Source: Thermogutta sp039793925
GTDB lineage: Bacteria; Planctomycetota; Planctomycetia; Pirellulales; Thermoguttaceae
Assembly: GCF_039793925.1 (NCBI RefSeq)
Contig: NZ_JBAMME010000370.1
Coordinates: 1-64,000 of the forward strand
Direction of reading: 5' to 3'
Length of the DNA stretch: 64,000 bases
Position 1 is the first letter of the stretch; each line of letters begins with the position of its first letter. This document shows, piece after piece, positions 17,902 to 27,059 of this stretch. The translations under genes were made by a program, and so were the position numbers. Under the pieces are notes generated by a model, which saw only the letters and a list, made by a program, of their open reading frames with translations, did no database searches and was not told where the DNA came from.

Positions 17902-19710
17902 TTACGGACGTGACGTGTCGTCGGCGGATTTGAGCGTGAGTTTCACCCAACGAAGGTCGATCGCTCGATCGCCCGGAATATTCACAGCGCGCAGTTCCAG
18001 CAACCCTCGCTGCGCGGGAAGTTGGATCATGCCCAACACGAAGGGCTTGAAGTCTTTCACGTACGACTCCCCCTGCCGCGGTACACGGTCGAACTCATGT
18101 CCGTGAAGCGGTGGATCAAAGGGCTCAGTGATCTTGCCTTCCACATTGCGCCCCGCAAAAGAGGCCCGTACGACAACGCCGACATCTTCCGGCCGACACG
18201 TGTAGTAAACGACCACTTCGTATTGCCCCGCGGTGTGAACCTCGATATCCCAGGTAATGCTGTCTTCGGGGCTTGTCCAATTGGTGAAGAAGGAACAGTT
18301 GGGGGCTTTCGCACTCCGCTCAATTCCTCCGTGGGGAACCCCGTCTCTGGCGGGCAGGTACGTCACGGGAAACTCCGTGTAGCCCACGGGAAATGGCCGG
18401 GTGTCAGGTTCCTTGGGGAGGACCTCTTCCTTAAATTGTTCGACCGCTTTCCGTAACGATTTTGCGACATCCGGGAATTGTGCGGATACGTCCTCCGTTT
18501 GGCCCGGGTCTTGGAGAAGATCATACAGTCGACCTCGGTTATCAAGGACAAAACGGTGATTTCGCACACTGACCTGGCCTGCCTGATGGGCGAAAATCAG
18601 GCGTTCTCGCGCCACGAATTTCTGCTTCCCCAAAAGGACAGGCGAAAGATCAATCCCGTCCATCGGTAGTGGTGCCTTGCAAGACAGCCCGGCCAACGAT
18701 GCGAGGGTGGGGAAAAGGTCGATGGCGGCAGCAATCTGTGCCACCCGCATTCCGGCTGGCACATGGCCCGGCCAGCGAATGATACACGGCACGCGGACTC
18801 CGCCTTCATCCGTCGATCCCTTCCGACCGCGCATTCCACCGTTCCACCGCCAGCTATTCGGTCCATTGTCCGAAAAATACACCACAATTGTGTCTGACTC
18901 CAGATTACATTCGCGCAGAGCTTGCAAAAGCCGACCGACGTTCCAATCGATGTTCTCGCACATGGCCAGCACGGCACGCGTGAACTCGATGTCTTCCCGC
19001 TCTTTACCGTGATATCGCTGGGCGATCTCCGCCCTGGCAAATTTTTCGTAGAATTGGTCCGGCACCTGGAGTGGTGTGTGAGGGGTGTTGTAGGCCACAT
19101 AACAGAAGAATGGTTCGGTTCGATGGCGTTTGATAAAGTCGATCGCATGATCGGTCAAATCGTCCGTGATGTACCCGCGTCCGCGGACAATCTCGCTTCC
19201 GGACTCCAATGGGGGATCGAAGTAAATTCCCCAATGCCCCGAGGTGAAGCCGTAAAATTCCTGGAATCCTCGCGCCAGCGGATGGTAGGGGTATTGGGTT
19301 CCGTTATGCCATTTCCCAAAAATGGCTGTCGCATAGCCAGCAGCCCGGAACGCCTGAGCAATGGTGTATTCATTGAGATTCATCCGCTCCGCGCCCGTCG
19401 TTACTCCGTGCACTCCCGTGCGGGGGTGGTAACGACCGGTAAGGAATTCCGCTCGCGTGGGAGCGCAAAGCGGGCTCACATAAAAACGTTCAAACAAGGC
19501 TCCGTCAGCAGCGAGTCGATCGATATTTGGGGTGCTCAGATTGTGATTGCCGTGCACGCTCAGGTCGCCCCAACCCTGATCATCCGCCAGGACAACGAGA
19601 ATATTGGGCGGATCTCCAGGCTCGCCGGCGCACGTTATCGCGTTCAGAAGGCCGAAACTCAGTGTGACACACGCCAGGAGAAGGGTTCTCACGACACCTT
19701 CGCGCCTCAT
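17902..19710 (-). CDS. Secreted arylsulfatase with C-terminal beta domain
   Basis: 602 residues from the ATG at 19710, which has GGGGAGG at the right distance; an in-frame ATG at 19731 lacks one. Signal peptide (hydrophobic 8-27, cleavage near TCAGE). The formylglycine sulfatase domain has metal ligands LADDQGWGD (D43, D44) and the modification site C82-A-P-T-R86 in PLCAPTRAEFLTGR; this is the Cys type, needing formylglycine generation by FGE or an anSME enzyme. VYFSDNGPNSW is the downstream metal-binding segment. After about residue 480 a beta-rich domain (WTSPEDSITWDIEV onwards) resembles the carbohydrate-binding-like tails common in planctomycete sulfatases. It hydrolyses sulfate esters, probably of algal or mucin-type polysaccharides. 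No anSME gene is in the window. Confidence 0.93.
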   Translation of the reverse strand: MRREGVVRTLLLACVTLSFGLLNAITCAGEPGDPPNILVVLADDQGWGDLSVHGNHNLSTPNIDRLAADGALFERFYVSPLCAPTRAEFLTGRYHPRTGVHGVTTGAERMNLNEYTIAQAFRAAGYATAIFGKWHNGTQYPYHPLARGFQEFYGFTSGHWGIYFDPPLESGSEIVRGRGYITDDLTDHAIDFIKRHRTEPFFCYVAYNTPHTPLQVPDQFYEKFARAEIAQRYHGKEREDIEFTRAVLAMCENIDWNVGRLLQALRECNLESDTIVVYFSDNGPNSWRWNGGMRGRKGSTDEGGVRVPCIIRWPGHVPAGMRVAQIAAAIDLFPTLASLAGLSCKAPLPMDGIDLSPVLLGKQKFVARERLIFAHQAGQVSVRNHRFVLDNRGRLYDLLQDPGQTEDVSAQFPDVAKSLRKAVEQFKEEVLPKEPDTRPFPVGYTEFPVTYLPARDGVPHGGIERSAKAPNCSFFTNWTSPEDSITWDIEVHTAGQYEVVVYYTCRPEDVGVVVRASFAGRNVEGKITEPFDPPLHGHEFDRVPRQGESYVKDFKPFVLGMIQLPAQRGLLELRAVNIPGDRAIDLRWVKLTLKSADDTSRP

Positions 19711-19873
19711 GGGTGATGCCTCCCCGCCCATAACCTGTGTGACCGAAGTTATGAAAAAATGACGATACGCGCCGGCTCTCTTCCAAGCTGGCTCGACTTG
19801 GACTCGCCTTCAGGATTGCCCTGATCGCAACCCCAGCACCGGTTCAAGCCCGATTTGGGAATGGTGTCCGCTA

Positions 19874-22009
19874 TTATTGCAGAGTGCGATGGTAGTTGAA
19901 AGTAAAGGGACGCGACCGGGACGTCAGCCCCAGCCACTCCCCAACGGGGTCCGGTGAACCAACGAGGTCCACAACCAGGTGCTTCACCCGTATGCGATCA
20001 TTTCGCAGTCGGCGCCAGTCGAATGGGATCAAGGGCCTGAACACCCACAGTCCCCATTCCCGGGCGGGCCTCATCCGCAAATCCCGCCGGTCAGCAAACA
20101 CGCGCCCCAAGAATTCCTCCGGCAATTCCGCACGTGAAATGGCAAGTGGAGGACGCCCCATCACATATAGAGAGAGGGCGACAGGAGCATAGGCGCAAAT
20201 ATCTTCGATTTGACGTCGATCAGCCTCCACGGAAATGGTCACGGATCTCGCCCCGAGTTTCCTCAAAAATGCGGCGGCCAGTGGATTGAGAACCCCCAAA
20301 CCGGGTCCCGCTTCAAAACCGATGCCTGCTCGACGCGCCAGCCACCATCCTCCCCAGCTATTGACTTCAACGGCCAGCCTGGCTTTGCGACAACGTTCCA
20401 CAAGCTCCTCCATGCGCGACAACTCATCCTCGAAACACACCGGTGGCAGGGCGACGATCGGGACATGCTTTCGGCAGACTTGCGCGATCGTCGGGACGTC
20501 TTCTGGACCAGCCCCGTCCACAATTAGGTGCACCGGCTGTACACGGCTGACGAAATCTGTCAACTGCCCAATGCCGATACGTACTCGATTCGGCATGTCA
20601 CCCAGCGCTCGCACATTGTTCGTGGCGGGTGCGAGATCGCTGGCAGTGAACGAACCCCCTTCGGGAAAGTCGATCACAATCGGTTTATTTTCCGCTCGGC
20701 GAATCCGACCGATCTCCGCTGAAATGCGATCGAGAATCGCGTTAACAGTTCGGGGCACCAGGAGAAACTCCGGATCGTCGGTCTCAACATGATCGGCGGC
20801 GCATCCCTGAAAATAGCGGCCCTGTACCATTTCACAAAGTTCTGCCGCCGTTACGGCCTTATGAGCTCGGCGGACCACCGTTTTAGGATACTCCCAAGTA
20901 ACGTCATTCCCATGCCAACGGAGTTGACATTCGATACGCTTGTTGGCCGTGCTGAGCGTGAATTCGAAACCCTTTTTGTCAAAGGAAAACGCCGGGGTTT
21001 CCTCTCCCTCCATGAAAACTTCGCCGGCATTTCCCCCGATCCCATCACCGGCATCCGCTGAGATCTCATCCCGGCCAACTCGCCCGCGGTTACTACCGGT
21101 CAGATTCGTTTTCTCACCTATCAGATACCCGTTAGTTAGTTCGCGACCGGTGTAACTAGTGAGTGAGCGTGCTTCAGATTTAAGCTCGTCGATGTTGTCT
21201 CCCGCCAGCGCTCGACGATAGATTGCAACAGCCCGTGCCACCCAATCTGCCGTCTTGAGTCGGCCTTCGATCTTCACAGCCCGAACGCCCGCTTCGTGAA
21301 GCTGGAAAATATGTTCGAGGGCGCACAAGTCGTGCATCGAAAGCGGATGGCCCGCCTGCTGGCCCTCCACTGCCCAGGGAACCCTGCACGGGCTGGCGCA
21401 CAAGCCGCGATTGCCACTTCGGCCGCCCACCCAGCTTGACATCAGACATCGCCCGGATACTGAAAAGCAAAGCGCTCCCTGCACAAATACTTCCAAATCA
21501 ATAGGGGATTGCTGGGCAATTCTGCGAATTTCCTCGAGCGAGAGCTCCCGGGCAAGAACAACCCTGTCCGCTCCCAATTCGGCGGCAGCCGCCACGTCGG
21601 CCGAATTCGCCATGCAGGTCTGGGTGCTGAAATGGAATTCCAACTGGGGGAAGCACTTGCGAAAGGCTAACAGAGCCGGATCTCGGATGAGGATGGCGTC
21701 GACTCCAATTTCGGCAGCCTGCCGAAGCACTGCGATCGCCAGGCCCAGTTCTCTGTACGAAATATCGGTGTTGAGCGTGAGATACGCCCGGCGTCCGTGG
21801 GCATGAAGCAGATCCACCGCGTGTCTTGCCTCCTCCAGGGTAAAGTTTCTGGCACGACGACGGGCGTTCAAGCTTTGCAGGCCAAAATACACAGCGTCGG
21901 CCCCCGCAGTAACGGCCGCCCGGAGGGCGTTCCAATCACCCGCAGGGGCGAGAATTTCTAAACTGCCTCGCGAATTTACGTGCAAATTGTCGTTCGACAA
22001 GCGTGTCAC
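19874..22009 (-). CDS. U32 family peptidase / RlhA-like tRNA-rRNA hydroxylation protein
   Basis: A 711-residue member of peptidase family U32. The N-terminal barrel reads LEILAPAGDWNALRAAV and GADAVYFGLQ (about residues 17-43), and the diagnostic cysteine segment is EVFVQGALCFSVSGRC followed by NRGLCASPCR, which hold an iron-sulfur cluster in studied members. The long C-terminal part matches the DUF3656-carrying subgroup, to which E. coli RlhA (hydroxylation of C2501 in 23S rRNA) belongs. The TrhP relatives modify tRNA and are shorter. The length (711 against about 650) favours the RlhA group, but I do not assign a symbol. The start is a GTG at 22009 without a strong ribosome-binding site. 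No adjacent gene clarifies the role. Confidence 0.88.
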   Translation of the reverse strand: MTRLSNDNLHVNSRGSLEILAPAGDWNALRAAVTAGADAVYFGLQSLNARRRARNFTLEEARHAVDLLHAHGRRAYLTLNTDISYRELGLAIAVLRQAAEIGVDAILIRDPALLAFRKCFPQLEFHFSTQTCMANSADVAAAAELGADRVVLARELSLEEIRRIAQQSPIDLEVFVQGALCFSVSGRCLMSSWVGGRSGNRGLCASPCRVPWAVEGQQAGHPLSMHDLCALEHIFQLHEAGVRAVKIEGRLKTADWVARAVAIYRRALAGDNIDELKSEARSLTSYTGRELTNGYLIGEKTNLTGSNRGRVGRDEISADAGDGIGGNAGEVFMEGEETPAFSFDKKGFEFTLSTANKRIECQLRWHGNDVTWEYPKTVVRRAHKAVTAAELCEMVQGRYFQGCAADHVETDDPEFLLVPRTVNAILDRISAEIGRIRRAENKPIVIDFPEGGSFTASDLAPATNNVRALGDMPNRVRIGIGQLTDFVSRVQPVHLIVDGAGPEDVPTIAQVCRKHVPIVALPPVCFEDELSRMEELVERCRKARLAVEVNSWGGWWLARRAGIGFEAGPGLGVLNPLAAAFLRKLGARSVTISVEADRRQIEDICAYAPVALSLYVMGRPPLAISRAELPEEFLGRVFADRRDLRMRPAREWGLWVFRPLIPFDWRRLRNDRIRVKHLVVDLVGSPDPVGEWLGLTSRSRPFTFNYHRTLQ

Positions 22010-22152
22010 CTCGCGCTCAGGAGTAAAATCCCTTCAGCGGCCGTCATCTCAATTAACGGCCGTCCCAGCCCTTTTCCATTGCAATTTTACCGCCGGTGAG
22101 GCCGACGGAGGACAGTGACAAGATCAGGAAGAGTCTGAGATGGCACGCGCAA

Positions 22153-23811
22153 TCAACAGCCAGAAGGAGCCGTGCTCGCCGGTGCCCGAGCCTGCCCCGC
22201 GAAAAGTTTCGTGAGGCTTGACTTCAACGGATCCAGGGCCAGATGACCACCTTTTTCCTGACCCTCTGGCGGCAAGTACTTGCCCACCAGGCATTTCGCT
22301 CCCAGTTGACGTGCCTTCACCTGCTGGTGGTCGGAAAGATACCGTCCGATGGGCACCAACATGACAAAGGGAATATCGTGCCCTTTAAGGTGTTCCTTAA
22401 GCTCCTGGAAAAACTCCAGCCCGGTCATATCGGGCAACCTGTATGCACTCAAGATGGCGTCGTATCCACCCTCGCTTTCGGCCATCACAGCCATTTGCAA
22501 CCCGGCTTTTCCGGTGGTCGCCGTCTCCACCACGCAACCCCATCGGGGCAGGTGTTCGTGCGCGTCCTGGAGCACCGACTCATCCCCATCCACGACCAGA
22601 ATCCGCTTGTTTGCAAAGAGTGGTGAAGATTCCGTGGGGGGAAGCTGGCGCCCGATAGCGTGAACAATATCCTTCAACTCCAGGGCTATCTTGCCAATCT
22701 CCCGCAACGACTGCCGCAAGCCCTCCGAATCGGGATTCAACGATGCCTCAGTTGCCACAATCTTGCTGACAAGCTCATTGACAGGAATGGCCAACGCACG
22801 GTGCAGTTTTTCGATCACCCCCAGGGTCGCCTCAGTTTGCTCAACCTCGATGAGCTCGAGCATATTGAGCGCTGTGACCAGGTCCCGACAAAAAATCTCC
22901 AGGAAAAGCCGGTCATCATGAGTGAAAGCCCGTGGTACCGGGCTTTCAATATTGACCGTCCCGATCACGACCGGCTCCATATTAGCAGAGTAGCGTACTA
23001 ACGGAACAGTCAGTGAACTGCGGGAATTCGCCGTGCCCTGCAGATATAGGCTATCGTTTCGCGTATCTTCACACAGATAACTCACTCCCGTCTTCGCCAC
23101 ATACCCGGTGATACCCTGTCCTTCAAAGGCGGGAGTGAGCTCCCTGGCGGCCGCCTCGGGGCTCATCCCTTCTGAGATAAAAGGGACGAGTTTGTTGGTC
23201 TGAAAGTCGATGAGTCGAATTTCAAACACGTTGAATTGAAGGACACCTTCCAGATAAGCGAGGACGCGATTTTTCAGTAACTGTTTGCGTTCCTCGGCCG
23301 TCAGCTTGATGAGTTCTCCGGGAGCAATATCCACCAGCCGCCTACCAGCCTCGTGAATCGCGCGCAATCGTTCCAGAGGACGGTAGTTAGAGGTGATCTC
23401 TTTAAGGACAACGAGTATCCGCTTTTTCCCCTCGGCCCCCGCTTCCATTCGAACGGCATATAGATCAAAAACCCTCGAATCGGGTGTCCGCAGAATCGAG
23501 CGGGCTGGACGTCCCTGATCCCTCGCGATAGTTAATGGAAAATAGTCCGGTTTGAGAAGCGTCACATCGCGAAAGATGTCCCGGTAAAAGCGTTTTCCAG
23601 TTAAACCATCACCATTGGGGGCAAACTGACGAGCTGCCTTATTGGCCCACTCAATACGGAACTTGTCATCCACGATGAAGATCGCGTCTGGGAGGTGCTC
23701 AACAATCGCTGTGGCCCACGGGGAAAATTCGGAGCTCATTTTGTCTGGTGAATTCAGGACAGACGACGTTTCCAAGATCGGATGCGCGCGTTGCTGGAGT
23801 AGAGATTGCAT
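22153..23811 (-). CDS. PAS-GAF sensor protein with degenerate receiver domain
   Basis: 552 residues in three parts. A PAS domain (about 32-140) opens with ATAIVEHLPDAIFIVDDKF. A GAF domain (about 148-322) includes GITGYVAKTGVSYLCED and SSLTVPLV. A receiver-like domain lies at about 402-520. The receiver has lost its key residues: the position four before Pro in SAYRLPDMTG is Ala456 instead of Asp, the second acidic residue is Gly409 (VVDGDE), and the Thr/Ser switch position is Val486; only Lys511 survives. The helical stretch 325-390 sits where a histidine kinase would have its dimerisation domain, but no ATPase domain follows. So it is probably a phosphorylation-independent sensor or scaffold. 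It is monocistronic, with a plausible promoter at 23839-23866. Confidence 0.85.
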   Translation of the reverse strand: MQSLLQQRAHPILETSSVLNSPDKMSSEFSPWATAIVEHLPDAIFIVDDKFRIEWANKAARQFAPNGDGLTGKRFYRDIFRDVTLLKPDYFPLTIARDQGRPARSILRTPDSRVFDLYAVRMEAGAEGKKRILVVLKEITSNYRPLERLRAIHEAGRRLVDIAPGELIKLTAEERKQLLKNRVLAYLEGVLQFNVFEIRLIDFQTNKLVPFISEGMSPEAAARELTPAFEGQGITGYVAKTGVSYLCEDTRNDSLYLQGTANSRSSLTVPLVRYSANMEPVVIGTVNIESPVPRAFTHDDRLFLEIFCRDLVTALNMLELIEVEQTEATLGVIEKLHRALAIPVNELVSKIVATEASLNPDSEGLRQSLREIGKIALELKDIVHAIGRQLPPTESSPLFANKRILVVDGDESVLQDAHEHLPRWGCVVETATTGKAGLQMAVMAESEGGYDAILSAYRLPDMTGLEFFQELKEHLKGHDIPFVMLVPIGRYLSDHQQVKARQLGAKCLVGKYLPPEGQEKGGHLALDPLKSSLTKLFAGQARAPASTAPSGC

Positions 23812-24334
23812 CGTCGCGACCTTATCGTGGTTGCAACTATTATGGAAATTTCACCAAGGCGGTAAAGTGGCACCATTTGTGCATCGCCTGTCTCGCCGCG
23901 CAATTCTACGAGCTCTGAAAGCAACAGTCAACAACTGTGGCGCAGACGACAGAATCACTCCGGATGGCCATGGGCGGCTCGCGATCTGTCGCCAGACTGC
24001 CCCGTGCCTGGAAGTGTCCTTTATAAGTGGCGCAAATTTAACAGGTTACAACTCGATTTGAAAGCCTGAAGAGGCAACTGTGCTAGGGGGTAAACGGTTG
24101 CCGATCGTGCGTTAGGCCACAACTTTCCTTTTCGATATAAAATTGTGGCAAAACAAATTAAGAACTGTGGCAATGATTTTTGATTCTTTCTCCCTAAAGT
24201 CTTCCTCGCCGTAACTTCCCCGTATAGTCGGTTCAGGTTGACTCCGCGGCAGAAGGTTGCACTTCCCTGGGCTCTTCGACGAAAAAAATACCGAACACCC
24301 CAAATCGGGTTTCCCAATGTTTGGTGAACGAGCT
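23812..24334. other. Divergent intergenic region with a short inverted repeat
   Basis: 523 bp between the PAS-GAF gene (minus) and a small membrane-protein gene (plus). It is AT-richer than its surroundings from 24020 to 24200. A 7-bp inverted repeat GCCACAA/TTGTGGC (24116-24122 and 24143-24149) encloses an AT-rich loop containing ATATAAAA, and a further CTGTGGCAA follows at about 24165. It could be an operator or promoter region for the downstream gene. No ORF with coding character is seen. Confidence 0.45.
23839..23866 (-). promoter_or_regulatory. Candidate promoter of the PAS-GAF gene
   Basis: On the minus strand, -35 TTTACC (plus 23861-23866) and -10 CATAAT (plus 23839-23844) are 16 bp apart. 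The start of transcription would lie about 20 bp before the ATG at 23811. Each box has one or two mismatches, so this is a moderate match. Confidence 0.35.
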
Positions 24335-24580
24335 ATGAGCCGCGCATTTTTTCTCGCCGTCGGACTGTTTGTCATGTTCCTCGGAGTACAAACGCTGGCT
24401 GTGCAGCGATTTGTTCTGAAAGCGCACGAGTCGCCGCCCGCCCAGGTTAGTCGCTCAGGAGCAGCAAGCGCTGGTTCCAATAAGGTGCTCGAACCGCCTC
24501 CCTGGGCACCGTGGAGTTTGATGGCTACTGGCGCCGTTGTTTCTTTATACGCGGTAACCCTTCCTATCAATCGGAAGTGA
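24335..24580 (+). CDS. Small conserved two-helix membrane protein (planctomycete type)
   Basis: 81 residues from the ATG at 24335 (GGTGA about 8 bp upstream); in-frame ATGs at 24317 and 24257 are alternatives. Two hydrophobic segments are present: RAFFLAVGLFVMFLGVQTL at the N-terminus and APWSLMATGAVVSLYAVTL at the C-terminus. They are joined by a Pro/Ser-rich linker with PPPWAPWSLM. Proteins with an N-terminal FFLAxGxFxxxLGVQ and a C-terminal WAPWSL segment occur widely in Pirellulales (recalled, not checked). The function is unknown. It lies upstream of yjbQ with a 160-bp gap on the same strand. Confidence 0.72.
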   Translation: MSRAFFLAVGLFVMFLGVQTLAVQRFVLKAHESPPAQVSRSGAASAGSNKVLEPPPWAPWSLMATGAVVSLYAVTLPINRK

Positions 24581-24742
24581 TGTGCCAGCTTCAGGGCTCA
24601 AAGACCGTTTTGCAGTGATGCCCTTCGTACTCCTGAGGAGCCCAACTGACCCGAATAAGCTCTCGCGTTCACCTGCCGACCGAAAAAGTCAGTCGCTGAG
24701 AAAAGCCCCGAAACTCGAAAGTCCCCTTTGAACACACGCACT

Positions 24743-25162
24743 ATGCGGATGTATCGGTCGTACATCGAAGTCTCTACTTCTGGCCACGGGCAGATGGTCG
24801 ATCTCACAGCCAGGATAACGGAAGAGATTAAACGATCAGACATTCAACAAGGACTGATCCACCTCTTTGCGGTAGGAAGTACCGTGGCGCTGGGAACCAT
24901 TGAGTTTGAACCTGGGCTCCTCAAAGACCTGCCAGCTTTGATGGACGAATTGGCGCCGCCAGACCGCCGATACCATCACGACGCCACCTGGCACGACGGC
25001 AATGGCCATTCGCACTTGCAAGCCACGTTGTTAGGCGCGACTTTGACTCTCCCCCTGGAAGGGGGCCAGCCCGTTCTCGGGACTTGGCAACAGGTGTTCC
25101 TTCTGGAGTGCGATATTAGACCCCGCCGACGGCGTGTTGTTGCAACGATCATCGGCCAATGA
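24743..25162 (+). CDS. YjbQ / UPF0047 family protein
   Basis: 139 residues from the ATG at 24743; ATG at 24749 and an upstream TTG at 24728 are alternatives, and no clear ribosome-binding site decides. It matches the YjbQ family, trimeric beta proteins with a thiamine-phosphate-synthase-like side activity but no settled role. Visible signatures are GLIHLFAVGSTVALGTIE (about 40-57) and the conserved HHDATWHDGNGHSHLQATLLG segment near residues 80-105, whose His, Asp and Ser residues form the family's active-site cluster. The C-terminal GTWQQVFLLECD is also typical. Length is normal (about 135-140). It is followed by csrA after 156 bp. Confidence 0.9.
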   Translation: MRMYRSYIEVSTSGHGQMVDLTARITEEIKRSDIQQGLIHLFAVGSTVALGTIEFEPGLLKDLPALMDELAPPDRRYHHDATWHDGNGHSHLQATLLGATLTLPLEGGQPVLGTWQQVFLLECDIRPRRRRVVATIIGQ

Positions 25163-25318
25163 ATTCCCGGAAAAAAATAGTCACAATCTTACTCAAAAAA
25201 TAACAAATCAACACCGGGCGAAACGGGGGCAAAGCCGTTTCCCGCACTCGACGGGGAGGATAAAATATGACAGCGGTGCATGCACACCTGAACTGTCCAG
25301 AGGGGCCGGGTCGGCAAC

Positions 25319-25540
25319 ATGCTCGTTCTCTCACGCAAGTGCAATGAACAGATTGTCATCGGCGATGACATTATTATCACAGTTGTCGCCATTAAGGGCG
25401 GAACTGTACGCCTGGGGATCGAGGCGCCACCTCACGTCTCAGTTCATCGCGAGGAAGTGCTTCGAGCCATTCGCCAGGCAATGGAGAATCGGAATCCAGG
25501 GGATGAAAACAATCAGATGCCTAATAGTAATGGCAGATAA
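25319..25540 (+). CDS. csrA: Carbon storage regulator CsrA
   Basis: A 73-residue RNA-binding regulator that blocks or activates translation by binding GGA motifs in mRNA leaders. It begins with the family hallmark MLVLSRKCNEQIVIGDDI and contains VRLGIEAP and VHREEV with the RNA-contacting Arg in the HREEV segment. Residues 1-57 form the conserved five-strand core; the C-terminal 15 residues are a variable polar tail. In many bacteria csrA sits next to fliW or flagellar genes. Here there is none, and it lies between yjbQ and purC. Confidence 0.95.
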   Translation: MLVLSRKCNEQIVIGDDIIITVVAIKGGTVRLGIEAPPHVSVHREEVLRAIRQAMENRNPGDENNQMPNSNGR

Positions 25541-25786
25541 TTCGCTTCTTGGTCCATCCGATTCATCAGGCTTTTCTCACCCATGTCGCGGTTGAGACTC
25601 CTCTCAAGCGTATAGCTTGGTGCTTGACTCGTGCTCTCATACGAGATGCCCAATTCGTCAGATTATTGACGCCTCGCTACAATTTCTCGAGCTTCCGCCG
25701 ACAGGGACTCCTCGGAAGCCAGCGGCGAGTCAAGTACAATCAAGAAGGCAAGCAATGCGAGATTCTTTTTAAAGGAGTTGGTAAAG

Positions 25787-26671
25787 GTGAAATCTGTCTT
25801 GGAAACGTCCATTCCCGGCCTCAAGAAGCGGAAAGGTAAAGTCCGCGATATTTACGACCTGGGTACTCATCTTTTGCTCGTGAGTACAGATCGCATCTCG
25901 GCATTCGACTGGGTCCTGCCCACACCCATCCCATCGAAAGGACAGGTTCTCAATCAACTTTCCGCATTCTGGTTTAAGTTATTGGGCGAACCCAACCATC
26001 TCGTCACCGTCAATCTGGATGAAATGCCACTTCCCGAAGAGGTCGACCGGGAAATGCTGGCCGGCCGGACCAGTTATGTGCGAAAAACTAAAGTCATCCC
26101 CATCGAGTGCGTCGTCCGGGGATACATTTCCGGTTCCGCGTGGAAGGAGTACTGCCAAACCGGAACGGTGTGTGGGATTCAGCTTCCGCCGGGGCTCAAA
26201 GAAAGTGACGAGCTTCCAGAGCCGATCTTCACCCCAGCCACGAAAGCCGAAACCGGCCACGACGAAAACATTAGCTTCGATCGGATGATCGAGATCGTAG
26301 GCGAACAGCTCGCAATCGAACTCCGCGAAAGAAGCCTGCACATTTATAAGCAGGGAGCCGCTTACGCTAAAGATCGGGGGATCATCATTGCAGACACGAA
26401 ATTTGAATTCGGGGTCGAAAATGGACAGATTTTACTAATAGACGAAGTTTTCACCCCCGACAGTTCGAGGTTCTGGCCGGCAGATTCCTACGCACCAGGC
26501 CGAGGTCAGCCGTCATTCGATAAGCAATTCGTGCGAGACTGGTTGGAAAGCGCCGGATGGGATAAGAACAGTCCACCGCCGGAGCTTCCAGATGACGTTG
26601 TGGAGAAAACACGAGAAAAGTATATAGAGGCCTTCGAGCGTTTGACGGGAGAAAAATTTCCATTTGCCTGA
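25787..26671 (+). CDS. purC: SAICAR synthetase (phosphoribosylaminoimidazole-succinocarboxamide synthase)
   Basis: 294 residues from a GTG at 25787. The TTG at 25778 can be excluded because the ribosome-binding site AAAGGAG (25771-25777) directly abuts it, while it is 9 bp from the GTG. The enzyme joins aspartate to CAIR with ATP in purine synthesis. Signatures: KRKGKVRDIYDLG near the start, STDRISAFDWVLPTPIP, VVRGYISGSAWKEY, EFGVENGQILLIDEVFTPDSSRFW and PSFDKQFVRDWL. The length matches the longer (about 290-300 residue) bacterial/yeast-like type, not the 237-residue E. coli form. It is followed by a small conserved gene after 64 bp. Confidence 0.96.
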   Translation: MKSVLETSIPGLKKRKGKVRDIYDLGTHLLLVSTDRISAFDWVLPTPIPSKGQVLNQLSAFWFKLLGEPNHLVTVNLDEMPLPEEVDREMLAGRTSYVRKTKVIPIECVVRGYISGSAWKEYCQTGTVCGIQLPPGLKESDELPEPIFTPATKAETGHDENISFDRMIEIVGEQLAIELRERSLHIYKQGAAYAKDRGIIIADTKFEFGVENGQILLIDEVFTPDSSRFWPADSYAPGRGQPSFDKQFVRDWLESAGWDKNSPPPELPDDVVEKTREKYIEAFERLTGEKFPFA

Positions 26672-26735
26672 TGGGTCTGAGGTGTTGCACGTCGGATGTT
26701 GATTACCACCTCACGGGAAGGACAGAGCAGAAACT

Positions 26736-27059
26736 ATGCCGCTTTATGAAATCGAAACTGAGTATCACATCATCATTACCTGGGCTGACGATGAAGAATC
26801 GGCAAAGAACGTGGTGCGAGAAAACTATCCCCGCGAGGCCATTATCAGAATCGCGAAACGTCCGAGGAACAGTTGGGTCATCTCTAAGGCCGGGCTGGGA
26901 ATCGTAGGCAAGACCGACCCTTGCCATATAGCTCGGGAATGCCTTGCCCGAGCGGCGGGAGACAAAATCCACGCGATCCGCCGTTACATGCAAGAGACCG
27001 GCGCCGACCTGGAACGAGCCAGGAAGGTCATCGAATCGAACATGATCATGGGCTGGTAG
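26736..27059 (+). CDS. Conserved small cytoplasmic protein of unknown function
   Basis: A 107-residue protein starting MPLYEIETEYHIIITWADDE, with an acidic N-terminal half (a beta-alpha-beta feel, PREAIIRIAKRP) and a basic, helical C-terminal half (IHAIRRYMQETGADLERARKVIE). It has no signal peptide and no cysteines apart from C67 and C72. A GGAAGGA sequence lies upstream. The protein-like composition and spacing make it a real gene. I do not recognise the family; the N-terminus is reminiscent of small conserved planctomycete proteins. It is 64 bp after purC on the same strand and may be co-transcribed with it. Confidence 0.7.
   Translation: MPLYEIETEYHIIITWADDEESAKNVVRENYPREAIIRIAKRPRNSWVISKAGLGIVGKTDPCHIARECLARAAGDKIHAIRRYMQETGADLERARKVIESNMIMGW

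Noticed and set aside
24116..24149. 7-bp inverted repeat in the 24-kb intergenic region
   Set aside because: Too short and loosely spaced to call an operator; mentioned only under the intergenic note.
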